DNA from: Planctomycetes bacterium MalM25
Lineage (GTDB): Bacteria; Planctomycetota; Planctomycetia; Pirellulales; Lacipirellulaceae
Length of the DNA: 64,000 nucleotides
Direction: 5' to 3'
Assembly (NCBI GenBank): GCA_007745835.1
Contig: CP036424.1
Location: 2,901,968-2,965,967, forward strand
Below are positions 15,988 to 25,834 of this stretch, in pieces; the stretch's first letter is position 1; every line of letters starts with the position of its first letter. Made by a program: the position numbers and the translations under genes. Under the pieces are notes generated by a model. The model had not been told where the DNA came from. It made no database searches and saw only the letters and a program-made list of their open reading frames with translations.

Positions 15988-16944
15988 CTACGCAGCGGGC
16001 TTCGCGGCGGCGCTCGATGCGGCGCCCGCCCCGGTGTTTCGGCCGGCGAACAGCAGCCCGTCGAGACCGGCCCACCGGCCCGCGCCCAGCGCGGCGATCA
16101 CCAGGAAGGCGGCGATCTCGATCGCCCAGAAGAAGAACTCCTTTATTTCCACGCCTGCCCAAGGGGGCTGCATCATCACGAGCGAGAAGAGGAAGCCGGC
16201 GGCGACCACCGCGGCGATCCGCGTCGCGAACCCCAGGAAGAGGCAGACACCACAGATCAGGACCGTCCAGGTGACGATCTTATCGACCCGCCCGAGCGTG
16301 GTCGGCTCGGCGAGGGCGGCCTTCGCCTTCGTGGCGCCGAGACCCGCCTCGTTGGCGAGGGCGGACGCCTCTTCGATGTAATCGGCTTCGAGCCCCTCGA
16401 ACGTCTTCACCCAGGGCTGCATCAAGCCCCAAACCTCAGACTCCTTCTCGGCGATCAGGTCTCTTTGGAAAGGCGCCGGCGAAGCACCCGCCTCATCTTT
16501 CATTTGCTCGAGCCGCCAAGCCTCGTGCTGGATCTCGTCGATCGACTTGGTCAGCTCTTCTTCCTTGAGGTACCGCTTCACTTGCTCCAGGTGAGAGTCA
16601 CGCAGCGCAGCGAGCTGCTCGCCCGCCTCGCCTCCGATGCGCAGACGCTCGAGGCCCTTCGTCCAGCCGGCCTGGATGTTCTGGAACCAGGCATCGGTCG
16701 GCTTAGGGTCGTCAGCCGGGCGGACGCCGAGCTCGTGCGGCTCGGAGAAGATGTCGTAGGCGCCGTACGGCCCCTGGACCATCGAATGGAACAACGGGGC
16801 CAGCGGCCCGCGCGCTGCGCGGAGGAAGCCGGCGGACGAGAAGCCGGGCTCCAGCTTCTTGACGCCCTCGTTGTAGAAATGCCAGCCTGTGAGCAAGCGC
16901 AGGGCGACCAACGAGACGATGGCGAAAGTCGTAAGACGTGTCAT
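15988..16944 (-). CDS. DoxX-like membrane protein
   Basis: 318 residues with an N-terminal membrane segment followed by GWHFYNEGVKKLEPGFSS, the conserved start of DoxX-like domains. A large soluble helical insertion spans about residues 45-215, and three or four hydrophobic helices (about 225-295) with an Ala-rich tail complete it. DoxX-fold proteins are small quinol- or redox-linked membrane proteins; the insertion is unusual and its role unknown. The gene lies directly upstream of the Tat oxidoreductase on the same strand, suggesting that the two work together in periplasmic oxidation. That link is inference. Confidence 0.7.
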   Translation of the reverse strand: MTRLTTFAIVSLVALRLLTGWHFYNEGVKKLEPGFSSAGFLRAARGPLAPLFHSMVQGPYGAYDIFSEPHELGVRPADDPKPTDAWFQNIQAGWTKGLERLRIGGEAGEQLAALRDSHLEQVKRYLKEEELTKSIDEIQHEAWRLEQMKDEAGASPAPFQRDLIAEKESEVWGLMQPWVKTFEGLEADYIEEASALANEAGLGATKAKAALAEPTTLGRVDKIVTWTVLICGVCLFLGFATRIAAVVAAGFLFSLVMMQPPWAGVEIKEFFFWAIEIAAFLVIAALGAGRWAGLDGLLFAGRNTGAGAASSAAAKPAA

Positions 16945-17208
16945 TCGGAGCCGTTTGTGCGCCTGCCGTCAGTGGCCTTGAGCCGCTAGAACCAGACTTT
17001 CAATCGCTGACGGAATCGATGCGGGACGAGTGTTGAGCGGGGACAGGGCACCCAGTGGCCCTCTCGATGTCTCCGCGAGAACTAGGCATTTTAGCCTCGC
17101 GTTTTCGACAAACCAACCGTATTCATCGGTGATCGGGTCACCGAGAACCCCCAGTATTCCAAGCCGTCTTGCCGAATCGACCGGTTTCTTCCGGCGCGAG
17201 CACCATTT

Positions 17209-18231
17209 ATGCCGACCCCTCCGCCCCCCCAACGCTTGGTCCTTTGCTATCCCGTCGAGGAGAAGCACGTCCAGCAGATCGAAAAGGCCCTCGATTCCCT
17301 GGGAATCGAAGCGGAGGTCGTTGATGCGGGCCAGGAGCGGGTCGCCGACGAGCTGCTCGACGCGGACCTCTACTGCGGCCACGCCAAGGTCCCCGTCCCC
17401 TGGGACGAGATCGTCCGGCGGGGGCGGCTCCGCTGGATTCAGAGCTCGGCGGCGGGCATGGACCACTGCCTCGTGCCGGAAGTGATCGATTCGGAGATCA
17501 TGGTCTCCAGCGCCTCGGGCGTTCTGGCCGATCAGGTCGCCGACCACACCTTCGCCCTGCTCTTAGGGGTGTTGCGGAGCTTGCCGACCTTTTTCGAGGC
17601 CAAGGCGAAACGGGAGTTCATCCGCCGCCCGACGCGTGATCTGCACGGCGCCCGTGTCGGCATCGTCGGCTTTGGCGGCAACGGCAGACGGCTCTACGAG
17701 GTGCTCAAGCCGTTCCGTACTAAGGTCTGGGCGACCGACTACTTCCCGGAGAACGCCCCCGAGGGGCTCCAGGCCCTGTTGCCAGCGGACGCGCTCGAGG
17801 AGATGCTGCCGCAGGTCGATCTCCTGATCCTGGCAGCGCCGCTGAACGAGCAGACGCGCGGCATGATCGACGCGAAACGCCTTGCTTTGCTGCCCGAGAG
17901 TGCGGTCCTGGTGAACATGGCGCGTGGGCCGCTGGTCGTCGAAGAGGCTTTAGCCGACGCCCTGGAATCAGGGCGACTGGCTGGCGCTGGCATTGATGTG
18001 ACCGAAGTGGAACCTCTCGATCCATCGAGTCGTCTGTGGGAGTTGCCGAACCTTATCATCACCCCTCACGTAGGGGGGCAAGCGAGCCGACGCCTTGATG
18101 ACATGACCGATTTCCTTTGCGAAAACCTGCGGCGATACTTCCGTGGCGAACTACCACGGAACTACCTGGCCGAAAAACGACTCGGGTTCCCGCACCCGTC
18201 GCACGCCGCCTGGGCGGAATCGACCCAGTAA
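17209..18231 (+). CDS. D-2-hydroxyacid dehydrogenase family protein
   Basis: 340 residues with the two-domain D-isomer 2-hydroxyacid dehydrogenase plan. The NAD-binding loop reads VGIVGFGGNGRRLYE (near 146-160). The catalytic region has N-M-A-R-G-P-L (active Arg), a V-E-P-L-D-P segment (active Glu) and TPHVGGQ (active His). Predicted reaction: NAD(P)H-dependent interconversion of a 2-oxoacid and a D-2-hydroxyacid; substrate unclear (glyoxylate/hydroxypyruvate or phosphoglycerate-like are possible). It is monocistronic, divergent from the DoxX-like gene across a 264-base region in which I see no motif. Confidence 0.88.
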   Translation: MPTPPPPQRLVLCYPVEEKHVQQIEKALDSLGIEAEVVDAGQERVADELLDADLYCGHAKVPVPWDEIVRRGRLRWIQSSAAGMDHCLVPEVIDSEIMVSSASGVLADQVADHTFALLLGVLRSLPTFFEAKAKREFIRRPTRDLHGARVGIVGFGGNGRRLYEVLKPFRTKVWATDYFPENAPEGLQALLPADALEEMLPQVDLLILAAPLNEQTRGMIDAKRLALLPESAVLVNMARGPLVVEEALADALESGRLAGAGIDVTEVEPLDPSSRLWELPNLIITPHVGGQASRRLDDMTDFLCENLRRYFRGELPRNYLAEKRLGFPHPSHAAWAESTQ

Positions 18232-18416
18232 AAAGAGCCCAAATATGAGCACTCGTCACGACTTTGCGATGAAGAATGGCCAAGGCGAGGCGGTTGTTAC
18301 TTGCCTAGAATGGTAGACTTGTCCCTTCCGGTCTCATCACGGGATCGCCCCCTACGAGGGGCTCCCCCATGCGACGAAGCCCCCCCGCCGAGCTTGGCGT
18401 CTGCACGCCACTCCGT

Positions 18417-19520
18417 ATGAACACGACGGTCATCCAACAGAGTAAGACGCTCACTTTCCACGGCGATCCTCCTGGCCCGCAGGAGAACGCCGTGCTGTGC
18501 CACCGGTACGACGACCTGATCCAGGCGGAGCGGCTCGGCTGGACCGAGCACCTGCGGCTGAAGAGCCTGCTGGGCACGGGAGGGCAGGGGGTCGTTTACC
18601 TGAGCGAGCGGCGTGGCGCCGACGCGTTCACGCTGCCGGTCGCCCTGAAATTCTTCTCGCCCGAGCGGTACAGCAGCGAGCGGGCCTACGACGAGGCGAT
18701 GCACCGCATCGCGGTGGTCAGTGGTCGGGTCGCGCAGATCGCGCACGACAACCTGATCGACGTCCAGAACTTCATCGAACGGGACCGCATCCGGATCCTG
18801 GAGATGGAGTGGGTCGATGGCTACGACCTCGACCTGCTGCTCACCCCCGCCATGCTGAAACGCGCTCAGAAGAGCGTCAGCAGCCGGCGTTGGGAGTACA
18901 TCAACAACGTGATCGCCACCAGCGGGCCGGTCCGCCCCCGGCTGAAGCCGGGCATGGCGGTCTCGATCATGCGTGAGATCGTGGCCGGCCTCGCCGCGCT
19001 GCACCGCGAGGAGATCGTCCACGGCGACATCAAGCCCTCCAACATCATGGTGAAGCGGACGGGCAACGCGAAGATCATCGATATCGGTTCGGCGATCGAC
19101 CTGAACGACATGCCGTCGCAGCGGACCTGCACGCCGCAGTACGCCGCGCCCGAGATGCTCGAACGCGAGGAGTTCACCCCGCGATCGGACCTGGCGAGCC
19201 TCGGCTACGTGCTGATCGAGTTGCTCTCGGGCCAACCCCTCTTCGCCGGGATCAACGACTACGCGAAATTGCTCGAAGCGAAACGGACGCTGCCGCAACG
19301 GCTCGACTCGCTGCTCCCCGACGAGGTGACCGACAGCGACCTGCTGATGGGCATCTGCCGCCGGCTCACCGCGCCGGACCCGATGCTCCGCTACGGCAGC
19401 GCCGAGGAGGCCGACACCGCCGAGCTCGGCCTCGCCGAGTTCCAGCGTTCGCTCGTGCGTGGCGACCTGGCCAGTGAGTACGAGAACGAGCTGCGGGTCT
19501 GGCTCGAAGAACTCGACTGA
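18417..19520 (+). CDS. Soluble Ser/Thr protein kinase
   Basis: 367 residues from the ATG at 18417; an in-frame ATG at 18369 would add 16 residues. The kinase domain has GTGGQG (53-58), K78 in ALKFF, HGDIKPSN (202-209, HGD in place of HRD), DIG (222-224, in place of DFG) and AAPE (243-246). There is no membrane segment, so it is expected in the cytoplasm, unlike the kinase at 5160-7451. It contains an insert before the catalytic loop (about 143-180). Partner and target are unknown. Confidence 0.8.
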   Translation: MNTTVIQQSKTLTFHGDPPGPQENAVLCHRYDDLIQAERLGWTEHLRLKSLLGTGGQGVVYLSERRGADAFTLPVALKFFSPERYSSERAYDEAMHRIAVVSGRVAQIAHDNLIDVQNFIERDRIRILEMEWVDGYDLDLLLTPAMLKRAQKSVSSRRWEYINNVIATSGPVRPRLKPGMAVSIMREIVAGLAALHREEIVHGDIKPSNIMVKRTGNAKIIDIGSAIDLNDMPSQRTCTPQYAAPEMLEREEFTPRSDLASLGYVLIELLSGQPLFAGINDYAKLLEAKRTLPQRLDSLLPDEVTDSDLLMGICRRLTAPDPMLRYGSAEEADTAELGLAEFQRSLVRGDLASEYENELRVWLEELD

Positions 19521-19636
19521 AATCGGTGCTGGCGCCGCCAGATCGAGGTTGACGCCAAGCTGGCGTCGGGAGACGTTATCCGCCGAAGCGGTCAGGAAGG
19601 CCGCTCGCTCGCCGCCCTCACAGCGGAGACGCACGG

Positions 19637-20959
19637 ATGCGTTTCACCCAGATCGTCCTCGCCACGCTCCTCGCGTGCGGCCTGCTCGCCGCCCAAGCCA
19701 ACGCCCAGGGGAGCGGTCGCTACCCCAACAACCCGTCATCGACGGGCGGTTCTTCGATCAACTTCGAGGACGCCTTCAAGAACCTGCCGAGCAGCGGCTC
19801 GAACACGGGCGGGTACCGCAGCCAACCGGGCACGCCCCCCGCGACGGCGCCGAAGCCGCCCGCGTCGAACCAGCTGCGGAGCGTGAGCCCGCCGGCCACG
19901 AGCCAATCGGCGACCAGCCCGCCGGTCCGCACCACCACGCCGGCGGCGGCCTCCTCAGTCTCCCCCTCTCAGGCCAGCCGCTCGCAGGCCGGCGTGGGGC
20001 GTTCGTACCAGCAACCCGCCGCGACGCGATCGCCGGCGGCAAGCGCCTACTCGACGCCCCCCCAGTCGCCGCAACTCGGCTCGACGCTGCAGAGCCGTTT
20101 CGAGGCGACCCCGTCCACCGTGTCGGGCGAACGCGAGCGGAACGCCCGGCAGATTCTCTCCAAGATGCTGAACTACAACGGAACGTCCGAGCTGCGTGGC
20201 ACGCCGATGTCCTTAGCTTCAGTTGTGGCGACGGCCATCGATCGTGACGACCAAGCGGAGCGTGTCGAAGCGTACTGGATGCTCTCCTCGGCCGTGGCGG
20301 ATTACTACCTGGGTCTGGCCGAGGTCAACGAGATCAGCGCCCTCAAGCAACGCGCGAACGTTCACAGCACAGCGATCAACCAAGCCCTGTCAAAACAACG
20401 CGTCCGAGTCGGCACCGCACTCAAGGCGGCCCGCGCCGCTCAGCACCGGCTGGCGAAGAAAATGGGGCAGGGGGGCATGATGCCGCTACCCTCGGACGTC
20501 CCCTTCACGGGTCCGTACAACACCCGCCTGGCGACCGCCTTCCCGACCGGAGCGCCCGCCGAGGCCCGCCTGATCAACGAGTTGCTGCCGCTGCGGCTCG
20601 CGGAGATCTACGACTCGGCCGAGTCGATCTCGCAATCCCAGGCTTGGTTCAAGCAGGTCGCCCAGCGCGCGGCGGCCACTTCCGACGCCGAGGGCGTCGT
20701 CCGCGGGCTACAGCTCAACGCCCTCAATCGGCGGGCGTTCGTCATGCTGGTGCGCGACTACAATCTTCGCATCAGCCGCTACACGCAGCTGACCACCCCC
20801 GAACGTGTCGACACGGGGCGTCTGGTGGCTATGCTCATTCGGACGCCCCAAGGTGGCGTCCGCTCGGCTGACGACGCCCTGATGGCCGGGTTCTCGGCCG
20901 GAGCGGGCAGCACAGCGGCCGACAGCCGATTCGGGACGAGCACGCCTTCGCAACGGTGA
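19637..20959 (+). CDS. Secreted protein of unknown function with Ser/Pro-rich linker
   Basis: 440 residues with a signal peptide (1-23, ending ANAQG). A low-complexity Ser/Thr/Pro/Gln linker covers about 25-170. The remaining part (about 180-415) is predicted alpha-helical and without recognisable catalytic motifs; it contains a PYNTRLATAF segment and a R-D-Y-N-L-R-I-S-R-Y segment that looks like the kind of helix found in outer-membrane efflux channel proteins, but this is weak. Expected location: periplasm or envelope. The next gene starts 25 bases downstream, so they may be co-transcribed. Confidence 0.6.
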   Translation: MRFTQIVLATLLACGLLAAQANAQGSGRYPNNPSSTGGSSINFEDAFKNLPSSGSNTGGYRSQPGTPPATAPKPPASNQLRSVSPPATSQSATSPPVRTTTPAAASSVSPSQASRSQAGVGRSYQQPAATRSPAASAYSTPPQSPQLGSTLQSRFEATPSTVSGERERNARQILSKMLNYNGTSELRGTPMSLASVVATAIDRDDQAERVEAYWMLSSAVADYYLGLAEVNEISALKQRANVHSTAINQALSKQRVRVGTALKAARAAQHRLAKKMGQGGMMPLPSDVPFTGPYNTRLATAFPTGAPAEARLINELLPLRLAEIYDSAESISQSQAWFKQVAQRAAATSDAEGVVRGLQLNALNRRAFVMLVRDYNLRISRYTQLTTPERVDTGRLVAMLIRTPQGGVRSADDALMAGFSAGAGSTAADSRFGTSTPSQR

Positions 20960-20984
20960 GGGCCCCAGCCCACCACGCGAAGCG

Positions 20985-22058
20985 ATGCCCAACGGAATCA
21001 CCGCCATCTCGCCGACGACCGCGCCCGGCCCGGGAGCCGCTGACGGCGTGCTGCCAATCGCGCAGCCGTTCAAGATCGGCGACCTGCTGGTTGATCCGCC
21101 GATCCTCCAGGCCCCGATGGCGGGCTACACGAACTACGCCTTCCGGCAGATCGTGCGCGGTTTCGGTGGCGCCGGTCTGTTGGCGACCGAGATGGTCAAC
21201 GCCCGCGGCTTCGTCTGGCTCGACGAGCAAGAAGCGACACACCCCGACCGCCTGTGGGGCGTCGCCGACGAGCCGCGTCCCCTCGCCGTGCAGATCTGGG
21301 ACAACGAGCCCGAGGTCCTCGCCAAGGTCGGCCGGCGATTGGCTACCGAGTACGGCGTGTCGGTCGTTGACATCAACTTCGGTTGCCCGGTCCGCCAAGT
21401 GACCGAGCGCGCCAAGAGCGGCAGCTATCTGCTCCGCACGCCCGACAAGATGGGCGAGATCATCGAGCGCGTGGTCGAAGCGTGCCACCCGACCCCGGTC
21501 ACCGCGAAGACCCGTCTCGGCTGCAGCCGGGACAAGATCAACATCATCGACGTGGCACAGATCGTCGAGGGCGCCGGCGCGGCGGCGCTAACGGTCCACG
21601 GGCGGACGGCGGCCGACATGTTCCGCGGCGAGGCGTCGTGGGACCTGATCAGTCAGATCAAACCGCACCTGAAGAAGATCCCGCTGATCGGCAACGGTGA
21701 CCTCGATTCGGCCGACAAGGTCGTCGAGGCGTTCCGCAACTGGAACGTCGACGGGGTGATGATCGCCCGGGCGAGCCTCAACAAGCCGTGGCTCTTCCAG
21801 CAGGCGGCCGCCGCCCTGCGGGGCGAGCCGGTCCCGCCCGATCCGACGCTCGAAGAAGAACGCGAGTTGATGATCGAGCACTTCCGGCTCGTCTGCGATC
21901 GCTTCGGCGAGGAGCGGGGCGCCGTGCTGATGCGGAAATTCGCCTGCTGCTACGCCCAGGGCCGCCACGGCGCCCGGGAATTCCGCAAGCACGTCGTGAT
22001 GATCGAGACCGCCGAGGAGTTTTTCGCGGTCGTGGAACGGTACTTTCCACGCAGCTAG
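20985..22058 (+). CDS. dusB: tRNA-dihydrouridine synthase
   Basis: 357 residues with the Dus TIM-barrel signatures: ILQAPMAGYTNYAFRQ (FMN-binding, 40-55), the NFGCP motif containing C134, AKTRLG in the middle and VHGRT later, ending with a GNGDL and a DGVMIARASL phosphate-binding strand. Family enzymes reduce uridine to dihydrouridine in the tRNA D-loop using FMN and NADPH. The overall sequence and the 30-residue N-terminal extension suit the DusB branch, but the exact subgroup is inferred. It follows the secreted gene at 19637 closely. Confidence 0.85.
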   Translation: MPNGITAISPTTAPGPGAADGVLPIAQPFKIGDLLVDPPILQAPMAGYTNYAFRQIVRGFGGAGLLATEMVNARGFVWLDEQEATHPDRLWGVADEPRPLAVQIWDNEPEVLAKVGRRLATEYGVSVVDINFGCPVRQVTERAKSGSYLLRTPDKMGEIIERVVEACHPTPVTAKTRLGCSRDKINIIDVAQIVEGAGAAALTVHGRTAADMFRGEASWDLISQIKPHLKKIPLIGNGDLDSADKVVEAFRNWNVDGVMIARASLNKPWLFQQAAAALRGEPVPPDPTLEEERELMIEHFRLVCDRFGEERGAVLMRKFACCYAQGRHGAREFRKHVVMIETAEEFFAVVERYFPRS

Positions 22059-22174
22059 CCGAGCTAGGCAGTCGGGAGCGGGCTGGGCGAAGGGGCAACT
22101 TTGCACGCGGGGCGTTCTGCGGCCACAATGGGGGCCACGATCAGACCGCACGCCCTCCAGCCGCCAGCCTCGCC

Positions 22175-23101
22175 ATGTCGCACCGTCTCGCCACCGCCTC
22201 GCTCTTCGGTTTTCTCGCCCTGACTGCCAGCCCGGCGGAGGCCCGGAAGTGGACCGACACGACCGGCGCCTACACGATCGAAGCGGAGCTGATCGGCTTC
22301 GATGACGACCACGTCATCCTGCAACGCGACGCCGACAGCGAACTGGGCAGCGTGCCGCTGGAGAAGCTCTCCGAAACCGATCGCAATTTCCTCAAGCGAC
22401 AGGACGCCGCCGGCACGGCGCGCGGCGTGATCGACGCGCCGCAGCTCTGGACGCTCCGCTCGGGCCTGAAGGCGCCCGGCAAGCTGGTCGACTACACCCG
22501 CCGCGAGGTGACCCTCCAGCGCAAGCGGGGCCACGTATATGTGAACGGCCGGCGGTTTGACAACCTGCCGAAGATTTACCAGAAGGTTGTGCCGCAGCTC
22601 GTGGGCGAGTTCGAAGGGAACCAAGTTGCCGACGGCGACTCGCTGGAGAAGTGGCTCGTGCACCGCAAGGGCCAGCCGGTCCAGTACACGGTGGACGGCG
22701 TCGTCATGGAGATCGAGAGCGGGGACGAATACGCCCTGCCGTTCTTCTTGTTCTCGGAGAACGACCTGCAAGTCCTCCAGCCGGGCTGGGACGCCTGGCT
22801 CCAAGCACACGGCGACTACGACCAGCAGCAGGACCACTCGTTCGAGCTGCAATCGCTCGCCGCCGCCTACCAGCAGGACGCCGCCGAACGCCGCCAGATC
22901 GCGCAGCTGCAACTCGGCATGCAAGCGGTCGAGGCGGGGGTCACCTCCCTGTGGGAAGTGACCCTCTACCCGGGGCGGGGCGTCGGCGGCCCGCCGCTGT
23001 GGGTCGTTGTGCCGGGGCGCGACAGCCGCGTCGCGCAGCAGAACGCCATCGCGCGCAACCCGGGCTACGTCGCCGGACCGGTGCGCCGCGTGAGCCGCTG
23101 A
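22175..23101 (+). CDS. Secreted SHD1-domain protein
   Basis: The start at 22175 is chosen because it opens a signal peptide (MSHRLATASLFGFLALTA, ending EA-RK); longer in-frame extension would run into the dus gene. The 308-residue mature protein begins with an SHD1 domain: RKWTD at 24, ending LSETDRNFLKR near 75, a module common in planctomycete secreted proteins. A second unit around 110-165 and a Gln-rich helical C-terminal part follow. The molecular role is unknown; SHD1 domains bind peptides in eukaryotes, but that does not show the function here. Confidence 0.7.
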   Translation: MSHRLATASLFGFLALTASPAEARKWTDTTGAYTIEAELIGFDDDHVILQRDADSELGSVPLEKLSETDRNFLKRQDAAGTARGVIDAPQLWTLRSGLKAPGKLVDYTRREVTLQRKRGHVYVNGRRFDNLPKIYQKVVPQLVGEFEGNQVADGDSLEKWLVHRKGQPVQYTVDGVVMEIESGDEYALPFFLFSENDLQVLQPGWDAWLQAHGDYDQQQDHSFELQSLAAAYQQDAAERRQIAQLQLGMQAVEAGVTSLWEVTLYPGRGVGGPPLWVVVPGRDSRVAQQNAIARNPGYVAGPVRRVSR

Positions 23102-23148
23102 GCCGTCGTCCGCTTCGGGTCAGCACAACCTTAAGGATGAGGGGCGTC

Positions 23149-24525
23149 ATGGAAGCGTCGATCGAAGAAGCCGACACGGCGCCCGCCGCGGCGAAGCTTG
23201 GTGAACTGCTGGAGAACGAAGCGGACGCCGCCTTGCTCGCGCAGTTGCTCGATGGCCTGAGCCCCCGCGATACGGCGCGTGTCGTCTGCGAGTTGCCAGC
23301 GGAGCGTCAGGCGGATCTCCTCACCCGATTGGCGCCGAAAACGGCCGCCGACCTGCTGGACGACCTGCCCGACGTGACCGCCGTCGAGGCGATCGAGGCG
23401 ATGCCCGCCAACGCCGCCGCGCCGGTCGTGCACAGCCTGCCGAGCGATGATCAGGCCGACCTCATCGGCGCCATGGGCGCCCATTCGGCCGCGGCGGTCC
23501 TCGCCGAGTTGGCCGAGGACGAGGCCGAGCGGATCGCGGAACTGGCAGCTTACCCCAACGACACGGCGGGGGGACTCATGGCGACCGAGGTGGTCGCGCT
23601 ACGCGATATCGCGACCGTCGCCACCACGCTGCGACGATTGCGAGACCGCGCCGAGCAACTCCGACAACTCGACGTGCAGTACGCGTACGTCGTCGCCAAG
23701 GGGCGCAAGCTCCTCGGGGTGCTCCGGCTGCGTGACCTGCTGCTTGCGAAAGAATCGTCTCGCTTGTCCGAGATTATGATCGCCAACCCAATCGCGGTGA
23801 AGGCAGACCTCGGGCTAAGCGATCTGGACTCGTACTTCGCGGAGCACGCCTTCCTCGGCGCGCCCGTCGTCGATGAGGACAACCGGCTGCTCGGCGTGGT
23901 CAGCCGTCAGGCGGTGGATCAGGCGACCCAGGACCAAGCGAACAGCGACTTCCGCCGGTCGATGGGCGTGGTCGTCGAGGAACTGCGCTCCATGCCGACT
24001 CTGCGCCGCAGCCGGATGCGGCTCTCGTGGCTGAGCGTGAACATTGTGCTGAACGTGATCGCCGCGAGTGTGATCGCCGCTTATCAGGACACGCTCAGCA
24101 GGGTGATCGCTCTGGCGGTCTTCCTGCCGATCATCAGCGACATGTCGGGCTGCAGCGGTAACCAGTCGGTCGCCGTCAGCATGCGCGAGCTCTCGCTCGG
24201 GCTGATCCGCCCCAAGGAGTGGCTCCGCGTCTGGAGCAAGGAGGCGGGCGTCGGGCTGATCAACGGGCTCGTGCTGGGCGGCCTGCTGGGCGTCGTCGCG
24301 GGCATCTACGGGGACAACGCGTGGCTCGGCCTCGTTGTCGGCGGGGCGCTCGCCATCAACACGCTGGTCGCGGTCTTGCTGGGGGCGATCATGCCGCTGG
24401 CTTTGAAGCTCGCCCGTGTCGATCCGGCGCTCGCTTCGAGCCCGATCCTCACGACCGTCACCGACATGTGCGGTTTCTTCGCGGCGCTAAGCTTAGCGAC
24501 GCTCATGCTCGACAGGTTAGTCTAG
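23149..24525 (+). CDS. mgtE: MgtE-family magnesium transporter
   Basis: The ATG at 23149 is preferred over 23137 because AAGGATGAGG gives a proper site about 7 bases before it. 458 residues fit the family. An N-terminal superhelical domain (about 15-130) is followed by tandem CBS domains (130-255: YPNDTAGGLMATEVVAL and the VVDEDNRLLGVVSR unit) and five membrane segments after 300. The pore motif reads MSGCSGNQS, a variant of the G-G-N-x-G-N-Q motif. Predicted Mg2+ uptake gated by cytosolic Mg2+. Located 47 bases after the SHD1 gene. Confidence 0.88.
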   Translation: MEASIEEADTAPAAAKLGELLENEADAALLAQLLDGLSPRDTARVVCELPAERQADLLTRLAPKTAADLLDDLPDVTAVEAIEAMPANAAAPVVHSLPSDDQADLIGAMGAHSAAAVLAELAEDEAERIAELAAYPNDTAGGLMATEVVALRDIATVATTLRRLRDRAEQLRQLDVQYAYVVAKGRKLLGVLRLRDLLLAKESSRLSEIMIANPIAVKADLGLSDLDSYFAEHAFLGAPVVDEDNRLLGVVSRQAVDQATQDQANSDFRRSMGVVVEELRSMPTLRRSRMRLSWLSVNIVLNVIAASVIAAYQDTLSRVIALAVFLPIISDMSGCSGNQSVAVSMRELSLGLIRPKEWLRVWSKEAGVGLINGLVLGGLLGVVAGIYGDNAWLGLVVGGALAINTLVAVLLGAIMPLALKLARVDPALASSPILTTVTDMCGFFAALSLATLMLDRLV

Positions 24526-24571
24526 TGGGCCCAGCTTGGCGCCCCCGCACCCTACAACTCTTAGGCTTCCG

Positions 24572-25825
24572 ATGAGTCGAATTCTGCTGGCAGCGACTTC
24601 CGTCCTGATGGCCGCGTCGCTTGTGGTGGCGGCGGATTGGCCGAACTACCGCGGTCCCGACTCGAACACCGCCGTGCCCGCGGGCGACTACCCGCTCGAT
24701 CTGACGCCGGACAAGAACGTCGTGTGGCGCATCGATCTGCCGGGGGAGGGAACTTCCTCCCCGATCGTTCTCGGGGACGCGATCTTCCTGACGAGCGAAG
24801 TCGATGGCAAGGACACGGTCGCTTCGTACGGTCTGGACAGCCAACCACGATGGACCAAGAGCCTCGGCCCCGGCGCCGAGGCCAAGCACCGCAACGCGAC
24901 GGGCGCCAACCCCTCGCCGGCGACCGACGGCGAGCGGCTCTTTGTCTACTACAAGAGCGGCTTGCTCGCCGCGTTGTCGCTCGGGGGCGAGGAGCTGTGG
25001 CGGGTCAACCTGCAAGAGCAGTACGGCGAGAACACGCTGTGGTGGGACTTGGGCACCTCGCCGGTGGTGACGCCGGCGGGCGTGCTGATCGCGGTCATGC
25101 AGGCGGGCGACTCGTACCTGGTCACGCTCGACGCGGCGACCGGCGAGGTCGCCTGGAAGACTCCCCGGCAGTTCGACCGCCCCGAGGAATCGGACCAGAG
25201 CTACACCACGCCGATCGTGGCCGACCTGCCGCGCGGCAAGACGATCGTCACCTTCGGCGCTGACCACCTGACCGGGCACGACCCGCTGACCGGCGAGCAA
25301 CTGTTTGTCTGCGGCGGGTTCAACCCGAACGACGAAGCGATGTGGCGCGTGATCGGCTCGCCGACCATCGGGGGCGACATCGCTGTGGTCACGTACGGCC
25401 GGGGCGAATTCATGGCCGGCGTCAAGCTGGCGGGGAGCGGCGACATCACCGAGACGGCGCGTCTCTGGACCCGCCAAGGCGTCGGCGCCGACGTGCCGTG
25501 TCCCGTGATCGGCGGAGAGCGGGTCTATCAGCTCGGCGACAAGGGCGTACTCACTTGCCTCGACCTGAACACCGGCGAAACCCTCCGGTCCTCAAAGCTC
25601 CCGCGCAGCCGCCAAGCCTACTACGCCACGCCGCTGATGGTGGGCAACTGGCTCTACTGTGTGCGAGAAGACGGCGAAGGACACACGCTCGTGGCTCACG
25701 ACACAGCCGAGATACTCGGCGAGATCGACCTCGGCGACGACACCGTCGTCACCCCCGTGCCAGTCGGCCACAACCGCTTGCTGGTCCGCACCCGCCATCG
25801 GCTCTACCTCTTCGGCAAGGACTGA
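24572..25825 (+). CDS. Exported PQQ-like beta-propeller protein
   Basis: The ATG at 24572 opens a signal peptide (about 1-21, ending VVAA) directly followed by DWPNYRGPD, the usual start of planctomycete PQQ-like propellers. 417 residues with repeated blades, each with a V-L-A/L-D-A-x-T-G-E-x-x-W-type strand (for instance LDAATGEVAWKT and a later C-L-D-L-N-T-G-E-T). Expected in the periplasm as a BamB-like scaffold or an orphan propeller. There is no evidence for a bound PQQ or for catalysis. It converges with the symporter gene at 25835, with 9 bases between the stops. Confidence 0.8.
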   Translation: MSRILLAATSVLMAASLVVAADWPNYRGPDSNTAVPAGDYPLDLTPDKNVVWRIDLPGEGTSSPIVLGDAIFLTSEVDGKDTVASYGLDSQPRWTKSLGPGAEAKHRNATGANPSPATDGERLFVYYKSGLLAALSLGGEELWRVNLQEQYGENTLWWDLGTSPVVTPAGVLIAVMQAGDSYLVTLDAATGEVAWKTPRQFDRPEESDQSYTTPIVADLPRGKTIVTFGADHLTGHDPLTGEQLFVCGGFNPNDEAMWRVIGSPTIGGDIAVVTYGRGEFMAGVKLAGSGDITETARLWTRQGVGADVPCPVIGGERVYQLGDKGVLTCLDLNTGETLRSSKLPRSRQAYYATPLMVGNWLYCVREDGEGHTLVAHDTAEILGEIDLGDDTVVTPVPVGHNRLLVRTRHRLYLFGKD

Positions 25826-25834
25826 GCGGGCTGC

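Noticed and set aside
21788-22174. N-terminal extension of the SHD1 protein into the dus gene
   Set aside because: The extension overlaps a conserved coding region; the inner ATG at 22175 starts a clear signal peptide.
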